Positions 1-5,492 of a DNA stretch of 23,832 nt are shown in pieces (position 1 is the first letter of the stretch; each line of letters begins with the position of its first letter). This DNA is from a virus. Where the stretch lies: the IMG/VR virus record IMGVR_UViG_3300033553_000833, positions 1-23,832 of that record. The stretch is one strand, 5' to 3'. Under the pieces are notes generated by a model. That model did no database searches and was not told the DNA's origin. It saw only the letters and a list, made by a program, of their open reading frames with translations. Both the position numbers and the translations under genes were made by a program.

Positions 1-153
1 TTAATTGGCCACTAACACGCGCTGAGTAAAGCGCCAGTTGGCCAGGCGCTGGTTGTCCAGAATGCCGCGCTCTTTCATGGCGCGGATCAGTTTGCGAGGG
101 CCCAGGTTCAGCAGCTTGGCGGCTTCCTGGAGCGTGATGGTTTCCGGAATCAT
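1..153 (-). CDS. Small KilAC-like helix-turn-helix protein (50 aa)
   Basis: This complete short frame runs from an ATG at 153 to a TAA that is the first three bases of the window. The translation begins MIPETITLQEAAKLLNLG and continues with a helix ending MKERGIL. That is the pattern of the KilAC domain found at the C-terminus of phage antirepressors (an 'EAAKLL' helix, then 'LRE.GIL'). The C-terminal part of a typical KilAC domain is short or missing here. The ATG overlaps the stop of the LuxR-type gene upstream in an ATGA junction, so the two are probably translated together. A DNA-binding accessory regulator is the likely role. The family call rests on motif resemblance only; it could also be an excisionase-like mini HTH. 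Confidence 0.55.
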   Translation of the reverse strand: MIPETITLQEAAKLLNLGPRKLIRAMKERGILDNQRLANWRFTQRVLVAN

Positions 154-584
154 GCGGCCTCCCTGTCTCCGGTGTGGAGATCTGCACCGTTGTTGAGCTG
201 GATGATTGGGTGGTCGTCGGCATCCCGACGGTTGGAAACCCGCACCCGGGCAACTCGCGGTGTGCGGACAGTGGCTGGCTGGTCGCCGGTACCGGGCATG
301 GCATTGCCCAGAATCAACAGGCCGATAGCCAGTTGCCGGGCTTTTACCAGGCCGTTCTTGAACGCGCGGCTGATCAGCAGTTGCCGGTTTGGTGCATCGA
401 AATTGCGGAGCAACCGCGCCATGTGAAACTTCACCGTGCCGAGCGTGATGCCCAGCAACATGGCAATGGAGTCGTTCTCTTTGCCTTCCACTACCCAGAC
501 CAGAACCTGCCGCTGGCGCGGGGTGAGGGTGTTGTCTGGGTCGTGGATTTCGAATTCTGAGCCGCTAAAAGTAGTCATACGCAT
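150..584 (-). CDS. LuxR-type HTH regulator with hydrophobic C-terminal segment (144 aa)
   Basis: Residues about 20-75 form a LuxR/GerE-type HTH, with LTPRQRQVL opening the domain and a GTVKFHMARLL recognition helix. No receiver or autoinducer domain precedes it. After the HTH comes a hydrophobic stretch (LAIGLLILGNAM, about residues 86-97), then a basic, polar tail. Small LuxR-like proteins of this shape are known from Pseudomonas-type prophages. The hydrophobic stretch may be a membrane anchor or just a buried helix. Two starts are possible, ATG 584 or ATG 578; a GCGGAT-type Shine-Dalgarno sits near both. The gene is coupled to the small KilAC-like gene by ATGA and read away from the AT-rich 585-718 stretch. 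Its targets are unknown. Confidence 0.7.
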   Translation of the reverse strand: MRMTTFSGSEFEIHDPDNTLTPRQRQVLVWVVEGKENDSIAMLLGITLGTVKFHMARLLRNFDAPNRQLLISRAFKNGLVKARQLAIGLLILGNAMPGTGDQPATVRTPRVARVRVSNRRDADDHPIIQLNNGADLHTGDREAA

Positions 585-718
585 ATCCGCGATTACGTTT
601 AGTTATATTGCGAAAGGTAGCGTTATACTAATCAGCAGTCAAGAAAAGTGGTGTTATTTTTTGCTTTTTGTGGAGGATTAAGAAATTGGTGAGTAGGCGA
701 GGGCGGTGATTTGGGCAT
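585..718. other. AT-rich intergenic stretch upstream of LuxR-type gene
   Basis: There is no plausible gene in this stretch. It is clearly more AT-rich than its surroundings and must contain the promoter of the leftward LuxR-type gene. TATAAC-like hexamers occur on the minus strand (around 601-606 and 620-626), but I could not pair them with a convincing -35 box at normal spacing, so no promoter is placed. Confidence 0.4.
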
Positions 719-754
719 AAAAAAAGCCCCGGAGGCGTTGGCCTGCGGGGCTTT
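719..754 (-). terminator. Intrinsic terminator of the leftward membrane-protein gene
   Basis: An 8-bp perfect stem (AAAGCCCC with GGGGCTTT) encloses a shorter inner stem (AGGC/GCCT, loop CAAC). On the minus strand it is followed by seven T residues. It lies just downstream of the stop codon at 778, so it ends the leftward transcript. The A/T-flanked stem could also work weakly in the other direction. Confidence 0.85.
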
Positions 755-777
755 GGTGGGGCGATGAAGTGTCTGGT

Positions 778-1194
778 CTAAGGAGCAGAACTCGGCTCAA
801 GCCTTTCTAGCGTCTTTATGGCTTCTTGCAATGATTCGAGCTGAAAATCGTCGTCTATCAGAAAGTCCGCGATAGTGGATTGGAGCTTGTTTTGATCTTC
901 CGTGGAGGGGAGGTTTGGAGCGCACTCCGTAGTTGCTAGTTGGTCTGAGATGCGCTTCAGATTGTCTAGCTGTGCATTGAGCAATGACTCGGCCTCAGCC
1001 AATCTCCTGCGCTTGAGTTCTAGTTGTTGTTGGGCTGCTTTGGTGTCGATCACAGCAGACTTCAGTTCGAGTTTATATTTGTCATACTCCAAGGATATGC
1101 TCGACGCCATGCCTGCCAAGACTATAATCGCCGTCGTGGCTGCTGCCATGCATAAGCTGAGCGTATACCAAAAAACGTTAGGGATATTGTGCAT
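778..1194 (-). CDS. Membrane-anchored coiled-coil protein, function unknown (138 aa)
   Basis: The protein has one strong hydrophobic segment near the N-terminus (about residues 8-30, including MAAATTAIIVLAGMASSIS). A long charged helix follows, with heptad-like leucines (about residues 35-90, e.g. LELKRRRLAEAESLLNAQL), then an acidic C-terminus. The layout fits a single-pass inner-membrane protein with a coiled coil on one side. It is the last gene of the leftward repressor group and has a strong terminator after it, so it is probably expressed in the lysogen. A superinfection-exclusion or other lysogenic-conversion role is possible from position alone. No family is recognised. The ATG is preceded by a GAGG element about 9 nt upstream. 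Confidence 0.7.
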   Translation of the reverse strand: MHNIPNVFWYTLSLCMAAATTAIIVLAGMASSISLEYDKYKLELKSAVIDTKAAQQQLELKRRRLAEAESLLNAQLDNLKRISDQLATTECAPNLPSTEDQNKLQSTIADFLIDDDFQLESLQEAIKTLERLEPSSAP

Positions 1195-1251
1195 TCGTTA
1201 TCGCCTCGCGCCTTACATTGTTTGTGCCGGTTAATTTCGTATGGTCGGTGG

Positions 1252-1647
1252 TCAGCTCTTCGGCATGGCTTCAAGCATTTGCGTTAACGCTGAAGCAAGC
1301 TCCGGGGTCAATTGGCCAGATTCTGTCAGCTGGCTTTGTCTATGAATCAAGTCCGCGTGTTGTTGTGATGCTTGGATCATTGCCAGCACTGAACGTTCGA
1401 GGCTGGTGTTATCGTTGCCAAGCTTTGGACCTTCTCCAAATGCCAGCCACCAGAAATTGAATCCGGTGATTGCTGACAGTTCCTTGATATGATCAATTTG
1501 AATTCCGCCGCGTCTCGTCCAGTTCAGGACGGAAGTTCTGGCAACGCCAATTTTGTCAGCAATCCGACTCATGGGGACGCCGGATATTTTGATGGCCTCT
1601 CGAATTCTCTGGGCTCTGGTTAGCGTCGGCTCGGATTTGTCGGCCAT
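1252..1647 (-). CDS. Third tandem CI-like HTH repressor paralogue (131 aa)
   Basis: An N-terminal Xre/CI-type HTH (about residues 8-60) contains the recognition region VARTSVLNWTRRG and the downstream signature FWWLAFGEGPK. A short C-terminal helical region ends in LTPELASALTQML. There is no LexA/S24 peptidase domain, so RecA-stimulated self-cleavage is not expected. The ATG at 1647 is chosen over an upstream TTG (1662) because GAGAGA lies 7 nt before it. The start lies 92 nt inside the end of the second paralogue. The closest relatives in the window are the two genes just upstream. A phage repressor or modulator role follows from family and place. Confidence 0.85.
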   Translation of the reverse strand: MADKSEPTLTRAQRIREAIKISGVPMSRIADKIGVARTSVLNWTRRGGIQIDHIKELSAITGFNFWWLAFGEGPKLGNDNTSLERSVLAMIQASQQHADLIHRQSQLTESGQLTPELASALTQMLEAMPKS

Positions 1648-2065
1648 GGGCGGGTCTCTCAATGGTTCTTTGTATGGTGCCTTCCAGGAACTGAGTAAGA
1701 TGTCTTGCCATGTCAGTGGTCAGGACTCCCGCTTGGGTGCTCTGTGTCAGGATATCAATCAGTGCGGCGTGTTCGTTAGATGCTGTTGCAACGCGATCGG
1801 ACGAGATCGCGTGCTGGCTCAGGTCAGTATCATCTTTCGAATGCTTGGGCCCTTCACCGAACGCAAGCCACCAGAACCGATAACCTGTTATGTCTGCCAG
1901 GCCTCTCAGGTTATCTACTGTTATGGCTCCGCGCTTTTTCCAATTGAGTACAGATGTGCGGGATGCAGATAGCAGGCTGGCTATCTCGTGAGCTTTGAGC
2001 GGCCCATTTTCAATGGCTTCAGTGAGGCGTGCGGCTCGTCCGTCCGTGGTATTTAGGTCTGTCAT
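1556..2065 (-). CDS. Second tandem CI-like HTH repressor paralogue with extended C-terminus (169 aa)
   Basis: The HTH (ASRTSVLNWKKRG) is followed by the same FWWLAFGEGPK signature and a C-terminal LTTDMARHLTQFL motif as its neighbours. The ATG at 2065 overlaps the TGA of the first paralogue (ATGA), so the start is well supported. The two sister proteins end 8-12 residues after the LTQ motif. This one continues for 44 residues, in a different frame over the start of the third paralogue, as a polar Arg/His-rich tail ending ESDC. A TGA in another frame at 1659-1661 lies where the stop would be expected, so a one-base indel probably caused the extension. It is a DNA-binding repressor by family. 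Confidence 0.8.
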   Translation of the reverse strand: MTDLNTTDGRAARLTEAIENGPLKAHEIASLLSASRTSVLNWKKRGAITVDNLRGLADITGYRFWWLAFGEGPKHSKDDTDLSQHAISSDRVATASNEHAALIDILTQSTQAGVLTTDMARHLTQFLEGTIQRTIERPAHGRQIRADANQSPENSRGHQNIRRPHESDC

Positions 2066-2472
2066 TCGTCCTTTCTGGTCGTTGCAAATGCATTCAGGGT
2101 TTGTGTCAGCCCCTCGGCGGCAGCAGGGGTCAGTATGCCGGCATGTGTTAGGTGCGAGATGCACTCTGCAAAGCGGGCATGCTCTGGTGAGCACTTTGAA
2201 ATACTCATTAATGGGTTGTCGAACTCTGCGCTGTCTTCCGTGCTGGAGTAGGTTTTGGGGCCCTCTCCGAAGGCAAGCCACCAAAAGCGATAACCGGTCA
2301 GCTGGGCAAAGCCGCGAAGGTTGTCCAGATTAATGTTTCCTTTCTTTTTCCAGTTCAGCACAGATGTGCGGGCTACTTTCATCGTGTCAGCGATCTCGCT
2401 CATTGCGAGAGGGCCGTTCTCGATGGCTTCCCGGATTCTTGCAGCTCTGGCATCAAAGTCTCGTTCATTCAT
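2062..2472 (-). CDS. First tandem CI-like HTH repressor, candidate master repressor (136 aa)
   Basis: This is the promoter-proximal member of the three paralogues and faces the rightward Cro-like gene, the position of lambda cI. Its HTH has the recognition region VARTSVLNWKKKG, followed by FWWLAFGEGPK. A small C-terminal region (SPEHARFAECISHLTHAG, then LTQTL) is shared with the sisters and may mediate dimerisation. There is no peptidase domain, so induction probably does not use the LexA-like route. The ATG at 2472 has no clear Shine-Dalgarno, but a TAATAT box lies exactly 6 nt upstream of the A. This suggests a leaderless mRNA, as for lambda cI from pRM. Confidence 0.87.
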   Translation of the reverse strand: MNERDFDARAARIREAIENGPLAMSEIADTMKVARTSVLNWKKKGNINLDNLRGFAQLTGYRFWWLAFGEGPKTYSSTEDSAEFDNPLMSISKCSPEHARFAECISHLTHAGILTPAAAEGLTQTLNAFATTRKDE

Positions 2473-2478
2473 AACGCA

Positions 2479-2507
2479 ATATTAGCCTTTTACTACTTCC
2501 CAAGTAA
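2479..2507 (-). promoter_or_regulatory. Candidate leaderless promoter of the repressor operon (pRM-like)
   Basis: On the minus strand, TTACTT (2507-2502) and TAATAT (2484-2479) are spaced 17 bp apart. The predicted start falls on or next to the A of the ATG at 2472. The -35 is weak, as expected for a maintenance promoter. Inferred from sequence only. Confidence 0.45.
2494..2506. promoter_or_regulatory. Candidate operator palindrome TACTT-CCC-AAGTA
   Basis: A perfect inverted repeat with 5-bp arms and a 3-bp centre overlaps the -35 and spacer of the repressor promoter. A further ACTT half-site occurs at 2517-2520. It is a natural binding site for the neighbouring HTH repressors or the Cro analogue, but the true operator unit is not proven. 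Confidence 0.45.
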
Positions 2508-2518
2508 GACAAACAAAC

Positions 2519-2547
2519 TTGATCAAAAATTAGGATGACGCTACTCT
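2519..2547 (+). promoter_or_regulatory. Candidate rightward early promoter (pR-like)
   Basis: TTGATC (2519-2524) and TACTCT (2542-2547) are separated by 17 bp. The start would be near 2554, giving a short leader with GGAGG before the Cro-like gene. The -35 box lies in an 8-bp palindrome TTGATCAA (2519-2526), a possible second operator. The same TACTCT -10 is found in the late promoter at 5424-5429. Confidence 0.5.
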
Positions 2548-2572
2548 ACTAAAGCTTATTCGGAGGATGCGT

Positions 2573-2809
2573 ATGACTGATTGTGTTTTTGACCAGGTGG
2601 TTGAGTGCCTGGGGACGAAAGTTGAGGTGGCTCGCGTATGCGGTATCAGGCCGCCCACGCTTCAAGGTTGGACAAGAATTCCTGCTCATCATGTGTTGGC
2701 CCTCGAGGAAGCGATTAAAGAGAGGGGTGGCGAGATCGATCGCTACTCCATGCGGCCAGATATTTACGGCCAGTCTCCAGAGTCTACCGAGCAGGCCTCG
2801 GTGGCATAA
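2573..2809 (+). CDS. Cro analogue, YdaS-type HTH protein (78 aa)
   Basis: This is the first gene of the rightward early operon. The protein matches the YdaS/Cro-like pattern: an HTH with VEVARVCGIRPPTLQGW, then IPAHHVLALEEAI, then a Tyr-x-x-Arg-Pro-Asp-Ile-Tyr motif (YSMRPDIYG) typical of this family. Start choice: GGAGG (2562-2566) touches an upstream ATG at 2567 and sits 6 nt before the ATG at 2573, so 2573 is preferred. By position and family it should repress the divergent repressor promoter and favour lytic growth, like lambda Cro. The C-terminus (SPESTEQASVA) looks disordered. Confidence 0.85.
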   Translation: MTDCVFDQVVECLGTKVEVARVCGIRPPTLQGWTRIPAHHVLALEEAIKERGGEIDRYSMRPDIYGQSPESTEQASVA

Positions 2810-2832
2810 CTAACCAAGTGGATGAGGTGAGC

Positions 2833-3459
2833 ATGCCAAAGCTGACTGCAGAACAGATTGAAGACATATTGTCCCGTGGCAAATGTGCGGCGGAGGAAGT
2901 TGGGCTTACCGGGGAAGAAGCGGAAGCCGAAAGAGAGCGGCAAATTGACAAGCGAATTTCTCAGCTTGAAATTTCGCATCCGTTTTATGGTGACCCTACG
3001 TGGCCATCACCGATCGAGAGCTTGATCAGAAAGGCGGTGTTTTACGTTCTGAATGATCGCCCCAGCAAAACTTTTGAACTAAGGCTCATGTGGCCATTCA
3101 CGGAGTGGGAGCATCCGAGAGATCCTCGGAATGAATCTGTTCAGCTTATTGGCATGGTTGTCGAGGAGCTGGTGGCGCTGCTTCCGCCGGAGGCGCTTGA
3201 GCGAATTGCTGAGCGTCGGCATGGCAGCTTGATGCACCGCTGTCGCAATTTCCCGCAGCATGATGGCTACCTGGCCCCGCATCTTAGTGAAAGTGACCGC
3301 AAGCGGAAGCTTGAGGAAAGTGCAGGGCTCAGGGGCAAAAAGCCGAAGTCTCAGAGTTTTCAGACCTGCCCGGCTTGCTCGGCCAAAAGGAAGGCTTCTG
3401 CTGACGAGTCTGCCGGTTCCCATAAGTCGAGGCAGCCCATGCCGTCTGAGAATTCGTGA
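2833..3459 (+). CDS. Early-region protein of unknown function (208 aa)
   Basis: The start at 2833 is supported by a GAGG element 5 nt upstream; an in-frame GTG at 2818 lacks one. The protein is soluble and charged, with an acidic N-terminal helix (EEVGLTGEEAEAERERQID), a central part rich in Trp, Pro and Phe (about residues 50-100), and a basic, Lys/Ser-rich C-terminal third with CPAC near residue 181. No family is recognised. It follows the Cro analogue closely and precedes the replication genes, where phages often carry accessory or host-takeover genes. The last 100 nt lie opposite a gene on the minus strand, so the final 33 residues may be an extension past an older stop. Confidence 0.6.
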   Translation: MPKLTAEQIEDILSRGKCAAEEVGLTGEEAEAERERQIDKRISQLEISHPFYGDPTWPSPIESLIRKAVFYVLNDRPSKTFELRLMWPFTEWEHPRDPRNESVQLIGMVVEELVALLPPEALERIAERRHGSLMHRCRNFPQHDGYLAPHLSESDRKRKLEESAGLRGKKPKSQSFQTCPACSAKRKASADESAGSHKSRQPMPSENS

Positions 3460-3596
3460 ACGCCAACCACGCAATAGTGAAAGTCTGCACCGGGCGCAAG
3501 TTGGATGGTGTCGCCAATCTTGATCAGCCCGGTGGCTTCGTATGTTTCGGGCTGTGAGTCGTCACTGCTTTTCCGGAAGTGCAAGTGGTATTCCAT
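3360..3596 (-). CDS. Small opposite-strand protein, possible moron (78 aa)
   Basis: The ATG at 3596 is preceded by a good Shine-Dalgarno (GGGAG, about 7 nt upstream). The protein starts MEYHLHFRKSSDD and has a balanced, folded-looking composition with alternating hydrophobic and polar residues (IKIGDTIQLAPGADFHYCVV) suggesting a small beta-rich domain. It has an acidic middle and helical end (EAFLLAEQAG). It lies opposite to the early operon and converges with the unknown 208-aa gene, overlapping it by 100 nt. Such isolated reverse-strand genes are often accessory 'morons' expressed on their own. No family is recognised. It could be a shadow of the other strand, but its ribosome binding site and composition argue against that. 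Confidence 0.6.
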   Translation of the reverse strand: MEYHLHFRKSSDDSQPETYEATGLIKIGDTIQLAPGADFHYCVVGVHEFSDGMGCLDLWEPADSSAEAFLLAEQAGQV

Positions 3597-3609
3597 TGGG
3601 CTTCTCCCT

Positions 3610-3622
3610 TCCATGTTATGGA
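3610..3622. promoter_or_regulatory. Short palindrome upstream of the opposite-strand gene
   Basis: A perfect inverted repeat TCCAT-GTT-ATGGA lies 14-26 nt upstream of the ATG at 3596. It has the same 5-3-5 geometry as the palindrome at 2494-2506 but a different sequence. It could be an operator controlling the small gene; this is conjecture. Confidence 0.25.
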
Positions 3623-3708
3623 GCCCTGAAAGTACCAAAACCGAAAAGAACAAACCATGAACAGAGCGCAAACAATTAAGCATGGGTGCTTGATAACGGG
3701 AGGTTGGC

Positions 3709-4662
3709 ATGCGTTCACAGTGGAATGATGCGGAAGATGGCGCCCTGCAGGGGCTTTCGGCGGAAGCCCAGGTGATTTACCTGCGTGGGTTTCGGCGCTA
3801 CATGAATTACGCCACCGGCGTGGCCGGCGGGCCTGCCCGTAAGCTGTCGTACAAGGCTTTGGCGGAACTGATCTCGGTAGACCCGGACTGGGGCAGCCAG
3901 CGCAGCCGAACCGATACGCCAACCGTTGGCCGTGTGCGTGCCCGGGTGGCAGAGCTGGAGCGGGCAGGGCTGGTGGTGAATCACGATTCCTGCCGGAGTA
4001 AGGGGCTTGTTTTTAAACTGCCATTGGCGGATGTGGGATTAGTCCGTTCAGAAAAGGAACAACACAGGGAGCAACACAAGGAGCCGCACCGTGAACAACA
4101 TAGCGGGAAAGTGGTTAACCTCCCGAAAAAACAGGAAATAACGCCCGTTACTACCGAGGGGAGCAACACCGGGAACAACACGGGGAGCAACGCAAGGAAC
4201 AACACGCATCAGGTAACTACTACTGAACTTAACTCTACTAACGCGGGCGCGCGGAACAATGGAGCATGGCCCGACACCTACCAGCCCCAAACGCCAGAAG
4301 AGTGGGGGTCATTCCTTGGCCGGGAACGATGTTGGGCGTACCACAGGGTTTCACGCCCCAAGCTGGTCGCGCTGTACCAGCACTGGACACAGCAGGGGCT
4401 AACCATTAGCGATATGCGCCACATTATGGTTAGCGCGGAGGCCAGTCTTGGCCGCGCTCCAGATGGACCGGAGTGGTACCGACCCTTTGCCGAAAGCTAT
4501 ACCCGTGAGCGGGATCGTCTCAATCAGGAAATCCAAAACCAACAGCAGCGAGGTGCCAATGACTCAGGCCCGACAGATTCACGACATCGTTCAAAGCGTG
4601 AAGAGCGAACTGCAGTCCAGCGACAGCTTTCCGACCCAGAGTACGCCATTGACCACTGGTGA
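3709..4662 (+). CDS. Phage replication initiator, O/DnaT-like, containing the origin (317 aa)
   Basis: A winged-helix-like N-terminal domain (about residues 1-105, with KALAELISVD and RVRARVAELERAGLV) is followed by a low-complexity middle (about 112-175). The C-terminal domain (about 190-270, with EEWGSFLGRERCWAY and LVALYQHWTQQGL) resembles DnaT-type ssDNA-binding or loader domains. The gene precedes a lambda P-like loader, so it is the O-equivalent initiator. The middle encodes EQH and NNT tetrapeptide repeats, which come from 12-bp DNA repeats (see repeat entries). GGAGG lies 5 nt before the ATG. The 3' end overlaps the P-like gene by 104 nt in another frame. Initiator binding to the internal iterons is inferred from the lambda model. 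Confidence 0.8.
   Translation: MRSQWNDAEDGALQGLSAEAQVIYLRGFRRYMNYATGVAGGPARKLSYKALAELISVDPDWGSQRSRTDTPTVGRVRARVAELERAGLVVNHDSCRSKGLVFKLPLADVGLVRSEKEQHREQHKEPHREQHSGKVVNLPKKQEITPVTTEGSNTGNNTGSNARNNTHQVTTTELNSTNAGARNNGAWPDTYQPQTPEEWGSFLGRERCWAYHRVSRPKLVALYQHWTQQGLTISDMRHIMVSAEASLGRAPDGPEWYRPFAESYTRERDRLNQEIQNQQQRGANDSGPTDSRHRSKREERTAVQRQLSDPEYAIDHW
4054..4101 (+). repeat. Iteron cluster A: four 12-bp direct repeats
   Basis: There are four contiguous 12-bp units: AAGGAACAACAC, AGGGAGCAACAC, AAGGAGCCGCAC, CGTGAACAACAT. They lie inside the initiator gene, in a frame that encodes Lys/Arg-Glu-Gln-His type repeats. They are probably initiator binding sites of the phage origin. Confidence 0.8.
4139..4150. 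repeat. Palindrome between the iteron clusters
   Basis: TAACG-CC-CGTTA is a perfect inverted repeat with a 2-bp centre, in the 56-bp spacer between the two iteron clusters. Another 8-bp palindrome, GGTTAACC, lies at 4112-4119. Either may belong to origin structure. Confidence 0.4.
4158..4205 (+). repeat. Iteron cluster B: four 12-bp direct repeats
   Basis: There are four contiguous units: GGGGAGCAACAC, CGGGAACAACAC, GGGGAGCAACGC, AAGGAACAACAC. This is the same consensus as cluster A but in a different reading frame, where it encodes Gly-Ser-Asn-Thr-like repeats. A relatively A/T-rich stretch (about 4206-4247) follows and could be the unwinding element. Confidence 0.8.
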
Positions 4663-5053
4663 CCGGTTCAGTCAGGAGCAAAAGCGTAAGACGGTTCTGT
4701 TTTTTAATCGGTTGCAGCTCATTTATGGACATCGGTTCACCATCCAGTGGTCGGATGAGAAGACTCTAAGGCTGGCGCGGAGGGAATGGGCAGCAGAGAT
4801 TGACGAATTGAGCTGGGACGAGCTTGAGAGGGCGTTGTCCCAAGCTAAATCAAAGCTGATTGAGGGTGCTGAGGATTTTTATTGGCCAGATGTTGGGCGC
4901 ATCATCGGGCTGGCTCGGGAGGACAGCCGTGCTGCTCACAAGAGTTTTCCTCCAGCTTTGCCTGAGTCTGATTCGGTGAAGCAATCGAGGCACAAGGCTG
5001 CCCAGAGGGGTATGGCTCGGGTGTGGGCCATGTTGGGAGGTGGTCATGCTTAG
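4559..5053 (+). CDS. Lambda P-like replication protein, helicase loader (164 aa)
   Basis: The ATG at 4559 has GAGGTG about 4 nt upstream and lies within the end of the initiator gene. The body resembles the lambda P family. It has a variable polar N-terminus (to about residue 40), then a helical region FFNRLQLIYGHRFTIQW, SWDELERALSQAKSKL and the conserved-looking FYWPDVGRIIGLARE, then a basic C-terminus. P-type proteins capture the host DnaB helicase and deliver it to the origin-bound initiator. The position right after the initiator and before Q is the lambda order. The stop at 5053 overlaps the start of the Q gene by 8 nt. Confidence 0.78.
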   Translation: MTQARQIHDIVQSVKSELQSSDSFPTQSTPLTTGDRFSQEQKRKTVLFFNRLQLIYGHRFTIQWSDEKTLRLARREWAAEIDELSWDELERALSQAKSKLIEGAEDFYWPDVGRIIGLAREDSRAAHKSFPPALPESDSVKQSRHKAAQRGMARVWAMLGGGHA

Positions 5054-5378
5054 TGACACCCAAAACCGATTGGCCGCCTGGGGCCACTGGGTGCGTTCTG
5101 GTGGTGTGGATCTGGGCGTGAAGGGCGTTAACCTGGCCGTGGGTAGCAGCGTTGCCATGCCAGTATGCCCGGATGATGACGCCATGGATGTCGACCGGGC
5201 AGTTGCCCGCCTTAAACAACGCGATCGCATGATGGGCCGGATTGTGACTATGGCCTACCTGGGGCAGTACAGCCAGGCGCGCATTGCAAGGGAATCTGGC
5301 GTTGGTAGCAGGGAGCGGGTGCGGTACCTGTTGGGTGCTGGTGAGGCGTGGATTGATTGTGCGCTTCAGGTAGCGTAA
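5046..5378 (+). CDS. Phage antitermination protein Q (110 aa)
   Basis: The ATG at 5046 is preceded by GGAGG with 5-nt spacing; an in-frame GTG at 5040 is less well placed. The protein has the features of the Phage_antitermQ family: an N-terminal RLAAWGHWVRSGG, a central helix VDRAVARLKQRDRMMG, then an HTH-like YLGQYSQARIARESGVG, RERVRYLLGAGEAWID. Q-type proteins bind at or near the late promoter and modify RNA polymerase so that it ignores downstream terminators. Just such a promoter and terminator follow the gene. It is the last gene of the early operon. Confidence 0.85.
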   Translation: MLSDTQNRLAAWGHWVRSGGVDLGVKGVNLAVGSSVAMPVCPDDDAMDVDRAVARLKQRDRMMGRIVTMAYLGQYSQARIARESGVGSRERVRYLLGAGEAWIDCALQVA

Positions 5379-5400
5379 CGCATATTTGTAATTAGTATTG

Positions 5401-5429
5401 TTGACATCCTGCATGCAGAAAACTACTCT
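5401..5429 (+). promoter_or_regulatory. Late promoter (pR'-like)
   Basis: A perfect TTGACA (-35) is followed by 17 bp and TACTCT (-10). The promoter lies directly after the Q gene and about 65 bp before an intrinsic terminator. It therefore fits the constitutive late promoter on which Q acts. The direct-repeat-like GTGCAGAAAGTGCAT (5442-5456) just downstream may be part of the Q-responsive pause or binding region (inference). Confidence 0.75.
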
Positions 5430-5492
5430 CTTTCCCGTAAGGTGCAGAAAGTGCATCTGAGGTACTGACAGCTCACCTTGATACTCCTTTAG

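Noticed and set aside
1553-1972. A plus-strand frame across the second and third repressor genes
   Set aside because: It is antisense to conserved HTH genes and Cys-rich without any motif.
3655-3729. A 24-codon frame (MNRAQTIKHGCL...) before the initiator gene
   Set aside because: It has only a weak ribosome site and overlaps the initiator start; too short to support without conservation data.
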